Under the pieces are notes generated by a model. That model was not told where the DNA came from. It did no database searches and saw only the letters and a program-made list of their open reading frames with translations. Shown piece after piece: positions 8,336 to 16,407 of a stretch of 21,993 nucleotides of DNA. Position numbers and translations under genes: made by a program. Within the stretch, counting starts at the first letter, position 1. The number at the start of each line of letters is the position of its first letter. This DNA is from Methanofastidiosum sp964630765. Lineage in GTDB: Archaea; Methanobacteriota_B; Thermococci; Methanofastidiosales; Methanofastidiosaceae. The stretch is taken from assembly GCA_964630765.1 (NCBI GenBank), contig CAZVXE010000018.1:1-21993 (forward strand), in the 5' to 3' direction.

Positions 8336-9179
8336 AATCGTTCTGTTTTATGAAGCAGATTATAAGGTTTTCCAGAAGCATAGCCCTTGTCATAGGGCCA
8401 ACTCCGCCGGGAACTGGGGTGATGTAAGATGTTTTCTTACTGACCTCGTCATACTTGACATCACCTTTAATGCCATCCACGTCACGCGTGATCCCAACAT
8501 CAACTACAACTACCCCTTCTTTTACCATATCTGCAGTTAAAAAGTCTGTTTTCCCAACTCCAACTACAACTATGTCGGCATGCCTTGTCTTTTCCTTCAA
8601 GTCTTTTGTTTTGCTATGGACTACAGTAACTGTTCCGCCCCTATTTATCATCATGGCTGCCAAAGGCTTTCCAATAATATTGCTTCTGTTAATTATTGTT
8701 ATGTCTGCACCTTCTATTGGTATATTATATTCGTCCAGAATTTTAACTACTCCTTTAGGGGTGCATGGAAATATATCTGATATATTTAGGAGTATCCTGC
8801 CAACGTTGATGGGTGTAAATCCATCAACATCTTTTATGGGGTCGATCCTTTCCAGTACTTTGTTGCTGTCAATATGTTTTGGTAAAGGTAACTGGACTAG
8901 AATACCGTGAATATCCTTTCTTTTATTCAATTTATCAATTAGTGAAAGAAGATCCTCTTCAGAAATATCATCATAATAGAATTCTTCGTAGTCAATCCCA
9001 ATCTTCTCTGAATCCTTCTTCTTTAGATTAACATAAACTCTAGATGCAGGATCATCGCCTACCAAAACAGTTGCCAGTTTGGGGTGAAGGCCATTTTTTT
9101 TATATTCTGAAACTTTTTCTGAAAGCTCATTTGCTACTTTGAGAGATAAGGCCTTACCGTCTAGTATTTTTGTGATCAT
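8325..9179 (-). CDS. folD: Bifunctional methylene-THF dehydrogenase / methenyl-THF cyclohydrolase
   Basis: FolD interconverts 5,10-methylene-THF, 5,10-methenyl-THF and 10-formyl-THF, joining the products of GlyA and Fhs. At 284 residues it has the usual length. The catalytic Tyr-Val-x-x-Lys is at residues 49-53 (VYVNLKKK). Other motifs are GILVQLPLPKHID, KDVDGFTPINVGRIL, the PCTPKGVVKIL segment, INRSNIIGKPLAAMM for the nucleotide-binding domain, and PGGVGPMTRAMLLENL at the C terminus. It overlaps glyA by the ATGA at 9176-9179 and folC by 11 bases, so the three are translationally linked. Confidence 0.97.
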   Translation of the reverse strand: MITKILDGKALSLKVANELSEKVSEYKKNGLHPKLATVLVGDDPASRVYVNLKKKDSEKIGIDYEEFYYDDISEEDLLSLIDKLNKRKDIHGILVQLPLPKHIDSNKVLERIDPIKDVDGFTPINVGRILLNISDIFPCTPKGVVKILDEYNIPIEGADITIINRSNIIGKPLAAMMINRGGTVTVVHSKTKDLKEKTRHADIVVVGVGKTDFLTADMVKEGVVVVDVGITRDVDGIKGDVKYDEVSKKTSYITPVPGGVGPMTRAMLLENLIICFIKQNDCAR

Positions 9180-10408
9180 AGATTTATTGGGAATTTTTTG
9201 CAGAGATCCCTTACCTCCGCTCTTACTTTTTCAGGGGTGCAATCGTCCTTCTTCTGAAGCACTCTGTGAATCATTCCAGCTATCTGTTTCATTTCTGGTT
9301 CCTTCATTCCTCGGGAAGTAATTGCAGGAACACCTAGTCTAAGCCCAGAAGTAACATTAGGTGGCTTTGGATCATATGGTATAACATTTCTATTTGCTGT
9401 AATGCCGGCAGCCTCCAATAACTCTTGCGCTTCTTTTCCTGTTATGTCATTTTTTCTTAAATCCATCAAGAGTAAGTGATTATCAGTTCCGCCTGTAATA
9501 AGCTCATATCCAAGTAATAAAAGTTCATCAGATAGAACTTTACAATTATTTACAATTTGTCTTTGGTAGTTAATGAAATCTTCACCCATAGCTTCTTTGA
9601 AGCAAACTGCTTTTGCGGCAATTGTATGCATCATAGGGCCTCCTTGGGCAAATGGGAATACGGCTTTATCAATTGCCTTTTTGTGTTCTTCTGTGCAGAG
9701 TATTAGTCCCCCCCTTGGGCCTCTTAGAGTCTTGTGAGTGGTAGATGTTACAAAATCACAGTAAGGAACTGGAGACTTATGAAATCCACATGCAACAAGT
9801 CCTGCAATGTGCGCCATATCTGCCATTAAAAGAGCGCCTACTTCATCTGCAATTTCTCTAAATCCTTTGAAATCGATCTCCCTTGGATAAGAACTCGCAC
9901 CTGTTACAATAAGTTTAGGTTTTAATTCAATGGCTTTTTGTCTCACTTCATTTAAATCGATTCTATAAGTATTTTTATTAACACCATAAAACTGAAAGTT
10001 GTAAAATTTCCCAGAAAAATTAACAGGGGATCCGTGCGATAAATGCCCCCCGCATGATAGGTCCATTCCAAGAACAGTATCGCCAACGTCTAAACATGAA
10101 AAATATACCGCCATATTAGCCTGTGTTCCCGAGTGAGCCTGCACGTTTGCATGGTCTGCTTTAAAAAGTTTTTTTGCCCTTTCGATGGCGAGAGATTCTG
10201 CAACGTCAACAAATTTGCATCCGCCATAATACCTTTTTCCAGGGTAACCTTCGGCGTATTTATTGGTCATAACAGACCTTTGTGCTTCAAGAACTGCGTT
10301 GCTTGTAAAATTCTCGCTCGCTATAAGTTCAAGCCCTTCATTTTGGCGATTTTTTTCATCTTCAATTGCATTAAAAATTTCGACATCAACTTGATCCAAT
10401 GATTTCAT
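9176..10408 (-). CDS. glyA: Serine hydroxymethyltransferase
   Basis: GlyA converts serine and (tetrahydrofolate or a related pterin) to glycine and the methylene derivative, using pyridoxal phosphate. With the start at 10406-10408 it has 410 residues. The PLP-binding Lys is K226 in STTHKTLRGPRGG. Also visible are NEGLELIASENF, the YAEGYPGKRYYGGC segment, AHSGTQAN and ADMAHIAGLVA. The frame extends 22 codons further to 10474, but that extension covers the TATA box at 10441-10450 and is unlike the family. A GTGAT ribosome binding sequence stands three bases before the chosen ATG. It is the first gene of glyA-folD-folC-transporter. Because folD and fhs lie beside it, THF is the likely acceptor (inference). 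Confidence 0.96.
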   Translation of the reverse strand: MKSLDQVDVEIFNAIEDEKNRQNEGLELIASENFTSNAVLEAQRSVMTNKYAEGYPGKRYYGGCKFVDVAESLAIERAKKLFKADHANVQAHSGTQANMAVYFSCLDVGDTVLGMDLSCGGHLSHGSPVNFSGKFYNFQFYGVNKNTYRIDLNEVRQKAIELKPKLIVTGASSYPREIDFKGFREIADEVGALLMADMAHIAGLVACGFHKSPVPYCDFVTSTTHKTLRGPRGGLILCTEEHKKAIDKAVFPFAQGGPMMHTIAAKAVCFKEAMGEDFINYQRQIVNNCKVLSDELLLLGYELITGGTDNHLLLMDLRKNDITGKEAQELLEAAGITANRNVIPYDPKPPNVTSGLRLGVPAITSRGMKEPEMKQIAGMIHRVLQKKDDCTPEKVRAEVRDLCKKFPINL

Positions 10409-10440
10409 AAAATCACGACTATGATTACAAATGCCTAAAT

Positions 10441-10450
10441 CTCTTATAAA
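10441..10450 (-). promoter_or_regulatory. TATA box of the glyA-folD-folC operon
   Basis: On the minus strand the sequence is TTTATAAGAG, a good archaeal TATA box, about 38 bases above the glyA ATG at 10408. Transcription would begin about 12 bases before the ATG, leaving room for the GTGAT ribosome binding site. This placement decides the glyA start. Confidence 0.55.
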
Positions 10451-10454
10451 TATT

Positions 10455-10505
10455 TTGCTATTTGCTAATATCAAGATATTCGCATATTGCTATATTATGG
10501 CAATA
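10455..10505. promoter_or_regulatory. Repeat-rich operator region between glyA and the Lrp-like regulator
   Basis: Three TTGCTA direct repeats start at 10455, 10462 and 10487. An inverted repeat TATTGC-N9-GCAATA spans 10485-10505. They lie in the divergent intergenic region, just upstream of the glyA TATA box. Lrp-family regulators often bind such dyads next to their own gene, so this is a candidate site for the adjacent regulator (inference). Confidence 0.35.
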
Positions 10506-10582
10506 ATGTTTCATAATAGTTAATTTTATATACTGATTAGGTAGGATAATATATTATTCTGGCATGAAATAGAGGAATTACT

Positions 10583-11185
10583 ATGGTAAAAGATATTTGT
10601 ATCTTAAGGGGAAGAACTATTGATGAGCAAGAAAAATTAATCATCAAAGCTTTAATAAGAAATCCCAGAAGCAGCGATAATCAAATAAGCAAGGCGACAA
10701 GAGTTCCCGTAAGAACTGTCTACAGAAAAAGGAAAAAACTGGAAGAAGAAGGCATTGTCCATTACTATCTAAATGTAAATTTGGATAAATCAGGTATCGG
10801 AAAAATAAATGCCAGACATCTCTATATCATTAAATTTAAACTTGGTCTCCCCTACACTCAATTTATTAGGGAAATTAATGAAGAAAACAATGTAAGAACC
10901 GTCTTCACTGAACATATATACCAATCTTTCCTTGCAGAAGTCGATGGAAGAGTTGCTCTTGTAATGATTTTAGAAGGAGAAAGAGACGAGGATATAGTCG
11001 AAAACTTTAACAAAATCATAGTCCCATCCTTAAAGAAGAATCATGGCCCTGATTCAATTGAAGATGTGCAGACAATAAGACTGTCAGATCCGATAAGATT
11101 CTTCCATAATTATCTGCCAATGTTAAACATTAAAAATGGAAGAATAAGGGATGACTGGAGAGACGAACTACTCTTTATTACCTAA
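10583..11185 (+). CDS. Lrp/AsnC-like winged-helix transcription regulator
   Basis: This 200-residue protein begins with a helix-turn-helix at about residues 14-60 (DEQEKLIIKAL, SDNQISKATRVPVRTVYRKRKKLEEEGIV). This is the Lrp/AsnC pattern, with a recognition helix around VRTVYRKRKKL. The C-terminal 130 residues alternate strands and helices and could form an effector-binding RAM/ACT-like domain, but no family motif is certain there. At 200 residues it is longer than usual Lrp proteins (about 150). It stands between divergent glyA and downstream glnA, which suggests control of amino acid or nitrogen genes, including itself (inference). A GAGG stands about seven bases before the ATG, and TATA-like sequences lie at 10525-10532 and 10548-10557. 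Confidence 0.75.
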   Translation: MVKDICILRGRTIDEQEKLIIKALIRNPRSSDNQISKATRVPVRTVYRKRKKLEEEGIVHYYLNVNLDKSGIGKINARHLYIIKFKLGLPYTQFIREINEENNVRTVFTEHIYQSFLAEVDGRVALVMILEGERDEDIVENFNKIIVPSLKKNHGPDSIEDVQTIRLSDPIRFFHNYLPMLNIKNGRIRDDWRDELLFIT

Positions 11186-11212
11186 TTCTTTTTGATTATT
11201 TTAGGCCATTTT

Positions 11213-11223
11213 ATCTTTTTTTT
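11213..11223 (+). terminator. T-rich terminator after the regulator gene
   Basis: A run of eight T (11216-11223) follows the regulator stop codon by about 30 bases, the common form of archaeal intrinsic terminator, ahead of the glnA promoter region. Confidence 0.45.
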
Positions 11224-11262
11224 AGTCCTTATTAGACCTAAATTAGCCATTAAATATCAGTA

Positions 11263-11275
11263 AGTATTAAATACT
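11263..11275. promoter_or_regulatory. 13-base dyad in the glnA upstream region
   Basis: AGTATT-A-AATACT is a perfect inverted repeat with a one-base centre, about 75 bases above the glnA start. It overlaps a TTAAATAC stretch that could itself be a TATA box, so a protein bound here would affect transcription. The NrpR operator known from methanogens (GGAA-N6-TTCC) is not seen. Confidence 0.3.
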
Positions 11276-11337
11276 AGATGATACTTCTTTTTTCTATCAA
11301 ATACCTAGACAAATGGGTAAATATAAAAAATAATTTT

Positions 11338-11342
11338 GGAGG
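11338..11342 (+). promoter_or_regulatory. Strong Shine-Dalgarno of glnA
   Basis: GGAGG stands six bases before the glnA ATG and is the strongest ribosome binding site in the window. It contrasts with the leaderless-type starts of several neighbours and suits a highly expressed nitrogen assimilation enzyme. Confidence 0.7.
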
Positions 11343-11348
11343 AATAAA

Positions 11349-12659
11349 ATGGACAAAGAGCAGGTAAAGAAGATAATTAAAGAAAAGAACATAAAATACG
11401 TAAGATTGCAATTTGTGGACATGCTTGGAATACCAAAGAACTTTTCAATATCCGTAGACCTTCTAGACTCTGTATTTGAATCTGGAATGGGTTTTGATAG
11501 TTCTTCGATTAAGGGATTTACAGACATATCACACAGCGACAGTGTTTTGATGCCCGATCCAAACACATTCAAGATAATCCCGTGGCTTGATGAAGCAAGA
11601 ATAATCTGTGATGTATGTTACCCAACAACATTGAAACCATTTGAAGGTGACCCAAGAAGCCTTTTGAAAAAAGAAATACAAAAGCTTGCAGAAGATAAAA
11701 TGGAATTTTATGTTGGGCCCGAAATAGAATTTCACTTATTAAAAGAAGAAAATGGAAAACTTGTACCACATGACGCAGGAGGATATGCAGATTTTTCACC
11801 TCTCGACTTAGGGGAAGAAATCAGAAACAAAGCCGGATTATACATGCAAATGATGGGTGTTAAAAGCGAGATCACCCACCACGAAGTAGGGCATGGCCAG
11901 CACGAAATTGATTTTAGATTTAAAGAAAGTGCTCTTGAAGCAGCAGATGACGTTATCACATACAAACAGGTTGTGAAAAACATAGCAGCTAAAGAAGGTC
12001 TTGTAGTTACTTATATGCCAAAACCATTCTACGGCCAAGCTGGAAACGGTATGCACTGCCACCAAAGTGTATTCCAAAACGGTAGAAACATATTTTACGA
12101 CCCAAAGACAAAGAATTTGTCCGATAAGGGTAGATGGTACATAGGTGGAATTTTAAAGCATGCTAAAGCTCTTACTGCTATTTGTTCTCCATCTGTCAAC
12201 TCCTACAAGAGATTAGTTCCAGGATATGAAGCGCCTGTTTATATCTCATGGGGATGGGCTAACAGAACAACTCTAGTAAGATTACCTGGATACGACCCAA
12301 CTAATGAAAAGGCTTTGAGGCTAGAGTTTAGATCTCCTGACCCAACATGTAACCCCTACCTTGCATTTACAGCTATGCTAAAAGCTGGAATGGATGGAAT
12401 CGAAAATCAGATTGAGCCTCCTGAACCAGTTGACTATGATATATTCGAGTTATCATTGGCCGAGTTAGAGGAAAGAGGCATAGAAACCTTACCAATAAAC
12501 CTTGGAGAGGCCATAAAAGAACTAGAAAACGATAAGGTTGTAAGAAACTCCCTTGGAAAGCATATATACGAGAAATACATGGAACACAAGAAGAAAGTCT
12601 GGAAAGACTACTCAATGTATGTCACCGACTGGGAATTCCAAAAATACCTTAGATATTAA
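11349..12659 (+). CDS. glnA: Glutamine synthetase type I
   Basis: Glutamine synthetase makes glutamine from glutamate, ammonia and ATP. With the glutamate synthase encoded at 938-3521 it forms the GS-GOGAT cycle. The length is 436 residues. Motifs in order: MGFDSSSIKGF near residue 42, VGPEIEFHLL, HHEVGHGQHEIDFRF, NGMHCHQS, the SVNSYKRLVPGYEAPVYISWG segment and LEFRSPDPTCNPYLAFTAML. The C-terminal region that carries the adenylylated Tyr in bacterial GSI-beta (consensus like NLYDLP) reads DIFELS here and lacks the Tyr. The enzyme is therefore GSI-alpha-like and should not be controlled by adenylylation. It is monocistronic: T-rich sequence follows, and a GGAGG stands six bases before the ATG. 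Confidence 0.97.
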   Translation: MDKEQVKKIIKEKNIKYVRLQFVDMLGIPKNFSISVDLLDSVFESGMGFDSSSIKGFTDISHSDSVLMPDPNTFKIIPWLDEARIICDVCYPTTLKPFEGDPRSLLKKEIQKLAEDKMEFYVGPEIEFHLLKEENGKLVPHDAGGYADFSPLDLGEEIRNKAGLYMQMMGVKSEITHHEVGHGQHEIDFRFKESALEAADDVITYKQVVKNIAAKEGLVVTYMPKPFYGQAGNGMHCHQSVFQNGRNIFYDPKTKNLSDKGRWYIGGILKHAKALTAICSPSVNSYKRLVPGYEAPVYISWGWANRTTLVRLPGYDPTNEKALRLEFRSPDPTCNPYLAFTAMLKAGMDGIENQIEPPEPVDYDIFELSLAELEERGIETLPINLGEAIKELENDKVVRNSLGKHIYEKYMEHKKKVWKDYSMYVTDWEFQKYLRY

Positions 12660-12667
12660 TAATATTT

Positions 12668-12693
12668 TATTTTTTCTTATATTTTTTAAAAAA
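12668..12693 (+). terminator. T-rich terminator region after glnA
   Basis: Two T runs (12670-12675 and 12682-12687) follow the glnA stop by 10-30 bases. The second merges into an A run to form TTTTTTAAAAAA. This suits archaeal termination before the dph5 promoter. Confidence 0.45.
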
Positions 12694-12750
12694 TTAATTC
12701 TAATAAAAATCGCTATTTATTTAAAAATATAGTAAATCAAATCTAAAATC

Positions 12751-12764
12751 TTTTATATTTAAAG
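12751..12764 (+). promoter_or_regulatory. TATA box of dph5
   Basis: TTTTATATTTAAAG is centred about 25 bases before the dph5 ATG at 12781. There is no Shine-Dalgarno in between, so the mRNA is probably leaderless. Confidence 0.6.
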
Positions 12765-12780
12765 CACTTTTACAATACAG

Positions 12781-13548
12781 ATGTTATACCTTATAGGCCT
12801 TGGGCTGTCAGAAAAAGACCTTTCATTGAAAGCCTTTGAATTATTAGATAAAATCAATAATATTTACGTGGATACTTACACTAATTATTTTGATTTTGAT
12901 CTTCTATGGCTCGAAAAGGCCCTAAATAAAGAAGTGATCCCTCTTTCTAGAGATGACATAGAAAAGAATCCCACTTTTCTGGAAACTGCAAAATCTGAGG
13001 ATGTTGCACTTCTTATATCAGGAGACCCTCTTGTTGCAACAACTCACACAGATATCCTGTTAAGAGCTATAAAAAAGGGAGTTAAAACAAAAGTATTTCA
13101 CGCTTCATCAATTTATTCAGCGATTGCTGAAACAGGGCTTCACATTTATAGATTTGGAAAAACTGCCAGTATTCCTTACCCCGAGGAAAACTTCTTCCCA
13201 AGAAGCTTTTATGACGTTATAATTGAAAATAAAGAAAGAAACCTCCATACAATGCTGTTGCTCGATGTAAAGCGGGAGAAAAATCTCTTTATGAACCCAA
13301 AAGAAGCAATGGATATACTAAAAAAGATTGATGAAAACAAAAATATTAAAGAAATTATTGTAATTTCAAGGATTAGTCACGATGACCAAAGAATCATATA
13401 TGGAAATATGGATGAATTAGCCGGATTCGATAATGAATTCTACGGTTTGCCCCCTCATACTTTAGTTGTTCCTGCAGAGTTGCACTTTGCTGAAGAAGAA
13501 TATCTCTTAAGCCTTGCAGAAATATATAAAAACAGTAAAAATAAATAA
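12781..13548 (+). CDS. dph5: Diphthine synthase
   Basis: Dph5 (255 residues) is the SAM-dependent methyltransferase that methylates the modified histidine of translation elongation factor 2 on the way to diphthamide, a modification of archaea and eukaryotes. It has the tetrapyrrole-methylase fold: MLYLIGLGLSEKDLSLKA at the N terminus, YVDTYTNYF, the ISGDPLVATTHTDILLRA loop, and the HASSIYSAIAETGLHIYRFGKTASIP motif characteristic of the family. The C-terminal LPPHTLVVPAELHFAEEEYL is also typical. It is cytosolic. It opens a plus-strand run of mostly translation genes, after its own TATA box. Confidence 0.96.
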   Translation: MLYLIGLGLSEKDLSLKAFELLDKINNIYVDTYTNYFDFDLLWLEKALNKEVIPLSRDDIEKNPTFLETAKSEDVALLISGDPLVATTHTDILLRAIKKGVKTKVFHASSIYSAIAETGLHIYRFGKTASIPYPEENFFPRSFYDVIIENKERNLHTMLLLDVKREKNLFMNPKEAMDILKKIDENKNIKEIIVISRISHDDQRIIYGNMDELAGFDNEFYGLPPHTLVVPAELHFAEEEYLLSLAEIYKNSKNK

Positions 13549-13575
13549 AAAATATTACTATAATAAAATAGCCTT

Positions 13576-13579
13576 GGTG
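13576..13579 (+). promoter_or_regulatory. Shine-Dalgarno of the large repeat protein
   Basis: GGTG stands eight bases before the ATG at 13588. Only 39 bases separate the gene from dph5, and an AT-rich stretch (about 13546-13568) could hold a secondary promoter. Confidence 0.4.
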
Positions 13580-13587
13580 TTATTATT

Positions 13588-16392
13588 ATGCCATTTGAAA
13601 ACAAGAAAATAGATGAATTGGCTGAAAAAATATCCAAAGTTGAAACGTCTAACGAAGAGAGAATTGTCGAAGTGTCTAGACTGCTTGACGGGTATAAAGA
13701 ATTTCTCGATAGATTAAAATCACATAATGTTGAAGCTATTAAACAGTGGGAAATTGAAAACTTTGAAGAAAAACTTCAGCAGATTATAGAAAATGTAGAT
13801 GTTATTAGTGATAAAGAGAGAACTGAACTAGAGGAACAACAAATCTATGACGATATTGATGAGCTAAAAGTTATTGTCTGGGATATCCAGAAAAAGATTG
13901 ACTCAAATTTGTTAGAGCTTAAACATAGGATCGATGAAACAGAGAAAGAGCAGGAACTTTCACTTCTTAATTTTTTAAGAAAAGTAAAAAATAAAGAGGA
14001 AGCTTTTACAGATGAGTATATCCTTGACAATTACACTGAAGTCCTCGAAATATTCTCGCTCCTTGATGTAGAAAATAAGAAACTTCCAAAAAATATATCC
14101 CCCGAAATTGAAAGTGAAATAAACAGATACCTATCAAAGATTGAAGAAAGACTTGAGAAAGCAGAGAACTTTCTCAAAAAAGATTATGAGATGTTTCTAA
14201 AGGAAATAGAAGAAAAGAACAGGTATTTGAACACTCAATACATCTCTGAAAACTTTGATGAAACTAGAGAAATTTACTCTTCATTGCTTGAAAAGAAGAG
14301 ACTGCTTAAAGGTGGAAGAGCCACCCTTATTGATAATAATCTTAAAATTTTAAGTGAGAGGATAAAAGAAATAGAAGACAGGAAAAGAATTGATCTCTTA
14401 ACTATACTTGATGAAGTTGAAAAACTTCTTCCTATTTTTACAGAAGAGTATATATTAGAAAATCCCATGGATTCAAGGGCAGTTTATGAGAAGTATAGCA
14501 AAATAGGAAATTCTCTGAAAGGAACAATCGACTCTAAGATTGAAGAGAAAGTTAGAGACTCTATCGATAACTTGCTTTCAAGGATTGAAAATGTTGAAAA
14601 ACGAGAAATTGAAAATCTTTCTTTTGTCTACGACAGGACTGGGAGGGCTCTTGAAAAATATACTGAGGATTACATTGCAGGAAATTTATCCGAGGCAGAG
14701 AGGACTTATGTTTCACTGTCAAGAGATATGGAAAGATTGTACCCAAGATTTTCCAATGAATTGAGTAAGAATATTGAAAAAAACTTAAACGATTTGTACT
14801 TGAGAGTTAAAAATATTGAAGCAATCAAGAAAAGAGAACTTGAGAACTTTTTAGAGAATTCGTACAAAGCTTTAGAAGAATTTGATTATTCTAAGATCAA
14901 TACAGATTTAGAGTCTGCTAGACAGATGTATCACAAACTTCTTGAAGAAAAAAGTAGATTGCCTGCAGACCTTGAGATTGTAATTGAAAGTAATCTATCT
15001 GAGATACAGGAAAAAGTTATCAAAACTGAAGAAGCCAAAATCAAGATATTAGAAGATTTCCTGGAGAAGACAATTAATACTTTAGAAGAATATCCCAAGG
15101 AACATATAGATGCGAACATAAAAGAAGCAGTTTTTCTATACAATAGCCTTAGAAGAGAGCAAAAAAATCTCCCCGTGGGAGTTGACTATGAACTTGAAAA
15201 GGCAATCAATGTAAATCTTAATGCCTTTGATAACAGAATAAAGGAAATCGAAGATGGAAAGAAGGGTTATGTTGATGAATTTATCGAATATCTCAATAAG
15301 AAAATGGGAGACTTCACAGAAGAAAAAATATTGGACAATTTAATAAAAGCAAAGGAAGAGTTCCAGAATCTTTTGAAGGAAAAAGAAGACATTGTAGTAT
15401 TTGCAAATTCAGAGCAAGAAATCGAGATTGAAAGAAAGATAGAAAAAATAAGTGCAATGCTAAAAGATGTACAAGGGGACGAACTCCAAAAGATTGATGT
15501 TCTTCTGAGAAGGGCGCAGACTTTTGACATTAAATTTGATCAGGGATACATAAACTCAAATCTCTTTGAGGTAAGGGACCTTTACAAAGACCTAATGAAG
15601 ACAAGAAATGAAATCCTTTCTATAATAGCCGAAGATAAGAGGGATGAAATTGATGAAATCCTTGCAAGGCTAAAGAAAAGAGTAGAGCACGCTGAAATAG
15701 TGAAAGAAGAAGAGCTTCAATACTTTATTAGAAGAGTAAAAGGATTATTGGATAAGTACAGTTTCGCACAAGTTCTAAGAAGCACAGCTGAAGCTAAAGA
15801 CGAGTACCAGACTTTGATTAAAGAAAAGCAGGGACTGTTACTAGAGTATGATGATCAGCTAAGACTTGAAATAGAGGCTTTGATGTCTGAATTCAGCAAT
15901 AGAATAAAGGACGCTGAAAAAGAGATTGTCCAGAGCAAGATCGATAAGATTGTGAACAAGATTGGTGGCTTCATTACAAGATATTCCTATGTTGAGCCGT
16001 CAGATAAGGCCCTAGTTATGGAAATGATAGGCGAATACAAGGACATAGTTGCTAATTATAAACAGTTTGAAAATGAACTGGATATGAAATCTCAAGAGCT
16101 CTTAAAAGAGAGAATCCAACAGTGCCAGAATCTCATAAAACAGATAGATTACGAAATACAGTATGAAAGGGACATCATGGAGATAAGAGAAGGCTGCTCA
16201 GAATTTATAAAAATGTACAAGGACAGAGAAGTCCTCCTCTCTAAGATATGGGACGCCCAGAACAGATACAATTCTCTGCTTCAAAAATTTGAAAGCATAC
16301 CCTTCCATAAGGATTCTGCGACTGAACACGAGATAGTAAAGAAGTTACAGATTTGTTATGGATTAATTGACAAATCCTTTAAGGGACTTTAA
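13588..16392 (+). CDS. Large helical protein with nine 70/74-residue tandem repeats (unknown function)
   Basis: I recognise no family in this 934-residue, strongly charged, almost entirely helical protein. It contains a tandem repeat anchored by a motif like T-E-E-Y-I-L-x-N followed by E-A-x-x-x-Y-x-x-L. The anchors fall at residues about 141, 215, 285, 359, 433, 503, 577, 651 and 725, with spacings of 74, 70, 74, 74, 70, 74, 74 and 74. Each unit looks like two long helices broken by a Leu-Pro or similar turn, with heptad-like hydrophobic spacing in the second. There is no signal peptide, membrane helix or ATPase motif, so it is not an SMC or Rad50 protein. Both ends diverge from the repeat. 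It lies between dph5 and pus10 in a translation cluster. A structural or scaffold role is only a guess. Confidence 0.8.
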   Translation: MPFENKKIDELAEKISKVETSNEERIVEVSRLLDGYKEFLDRLKSHNVEAIKQWEIENFEEKLQQIIENVDVISDKERTELEEQQIYDDIDELKVIVWDIQKKIDSNLLELKHRIDETEKEQELSLLNFLRKVKNKEEAFTDEYILDNYTEVLEIFSLLDVENKKLPKNISPEIESEINRYLSKIEERLEKAENFLKKDYEMFLKEIEEKNRYLNTQYISENFDETREIYSSLLEKKRLLKGGRATLIDNNLKILSERIKEIEDRKRIDLLTILDEVEKLLPIFTEEYILENPMDSRAVYEKYSKIGNSLKGTIDSKIEEKVRDSIDNLLSRIENVEKREIENLSFVYDRTGRALEKYTEDYIAGNLSEAERTYVSLSRDMERLYPRFSNELSKNIEKNLNDLYLRVKNIEAIKKRELENFLENSYKALEEFDYSKINTDLESARQMYHKLLEEKSRLPADLEIVIESNLSEIQEKVIKTEEAKIKILEDFLEKTINTLEEYPKEHIDANIKEAVFLYNSLRREQKNLPVGVDYELEKAINVNLNAFDNRIKEIEDGKKGYVDEFIEYLNKKMGDFTEEKILDNLIKAKEEFQNLLKEKEDIVVFANSEQEIEIERKIEKISAMLKDVQGDELQKIDVLLRRAQTFDIKFDQGYINSNLFEVRDLYKDLMKTRNEILSIIAEDKRDEIDEILARLKKRVEHAEIVKEEELQYFIRRVKGLLDKYSFAQVLRSTAEAKDEYQTLIKEKQGLLLEYDDQLRLEIEALMSEFSNRIKDAEKEIVQSKIDKIVNKIGGFITRYSYVEPSDKALVMEMIGEYKDIVANYKQFENELDMKSQELLKERIQQCQNLIKQIDYEIQYERDIMEIREGCSEFIKMYKDREVLLSKIWDAQNRYNSLLQKFESIPFHKDSATEHEIVKKLQICYGLIDKSFKGL

Positions 16393-16407
16393 AGAGATAA
16401 AGATCAC

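Noticed and set aside
8455..8910. Plus-strand frame of 151 codons opposite folD
   Set aside because: The opposite strand encodes a complete FolD with all catalytic motifs; this frame is Thr/Ser/Pro-rich shadow sequence.
10409..10474. 22-codon N-terminal extension of glyA
   Set aside because: It is unlike the serine hydroxymethyltransferase family, covers a good TATA box at 10441-10450, and the ATG at 10408 has its own ribosome binding sequence.
11186..11348. Possible small RNA or tRNA between the regulator and glnA
   Set aside because: No cloverleaf, no stable GC-rich stem and no small-RNA signature; only T runs, a short dyad and the glnA ribosome binding site are visible.
13588..16392. Large helical protein as an SMC/Rad50-type ATPase
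   Set aside because: There is no Walker A, Walker B or ABC signature and no zinc hook; the regular 70/74-residue repeat explains the helix content.
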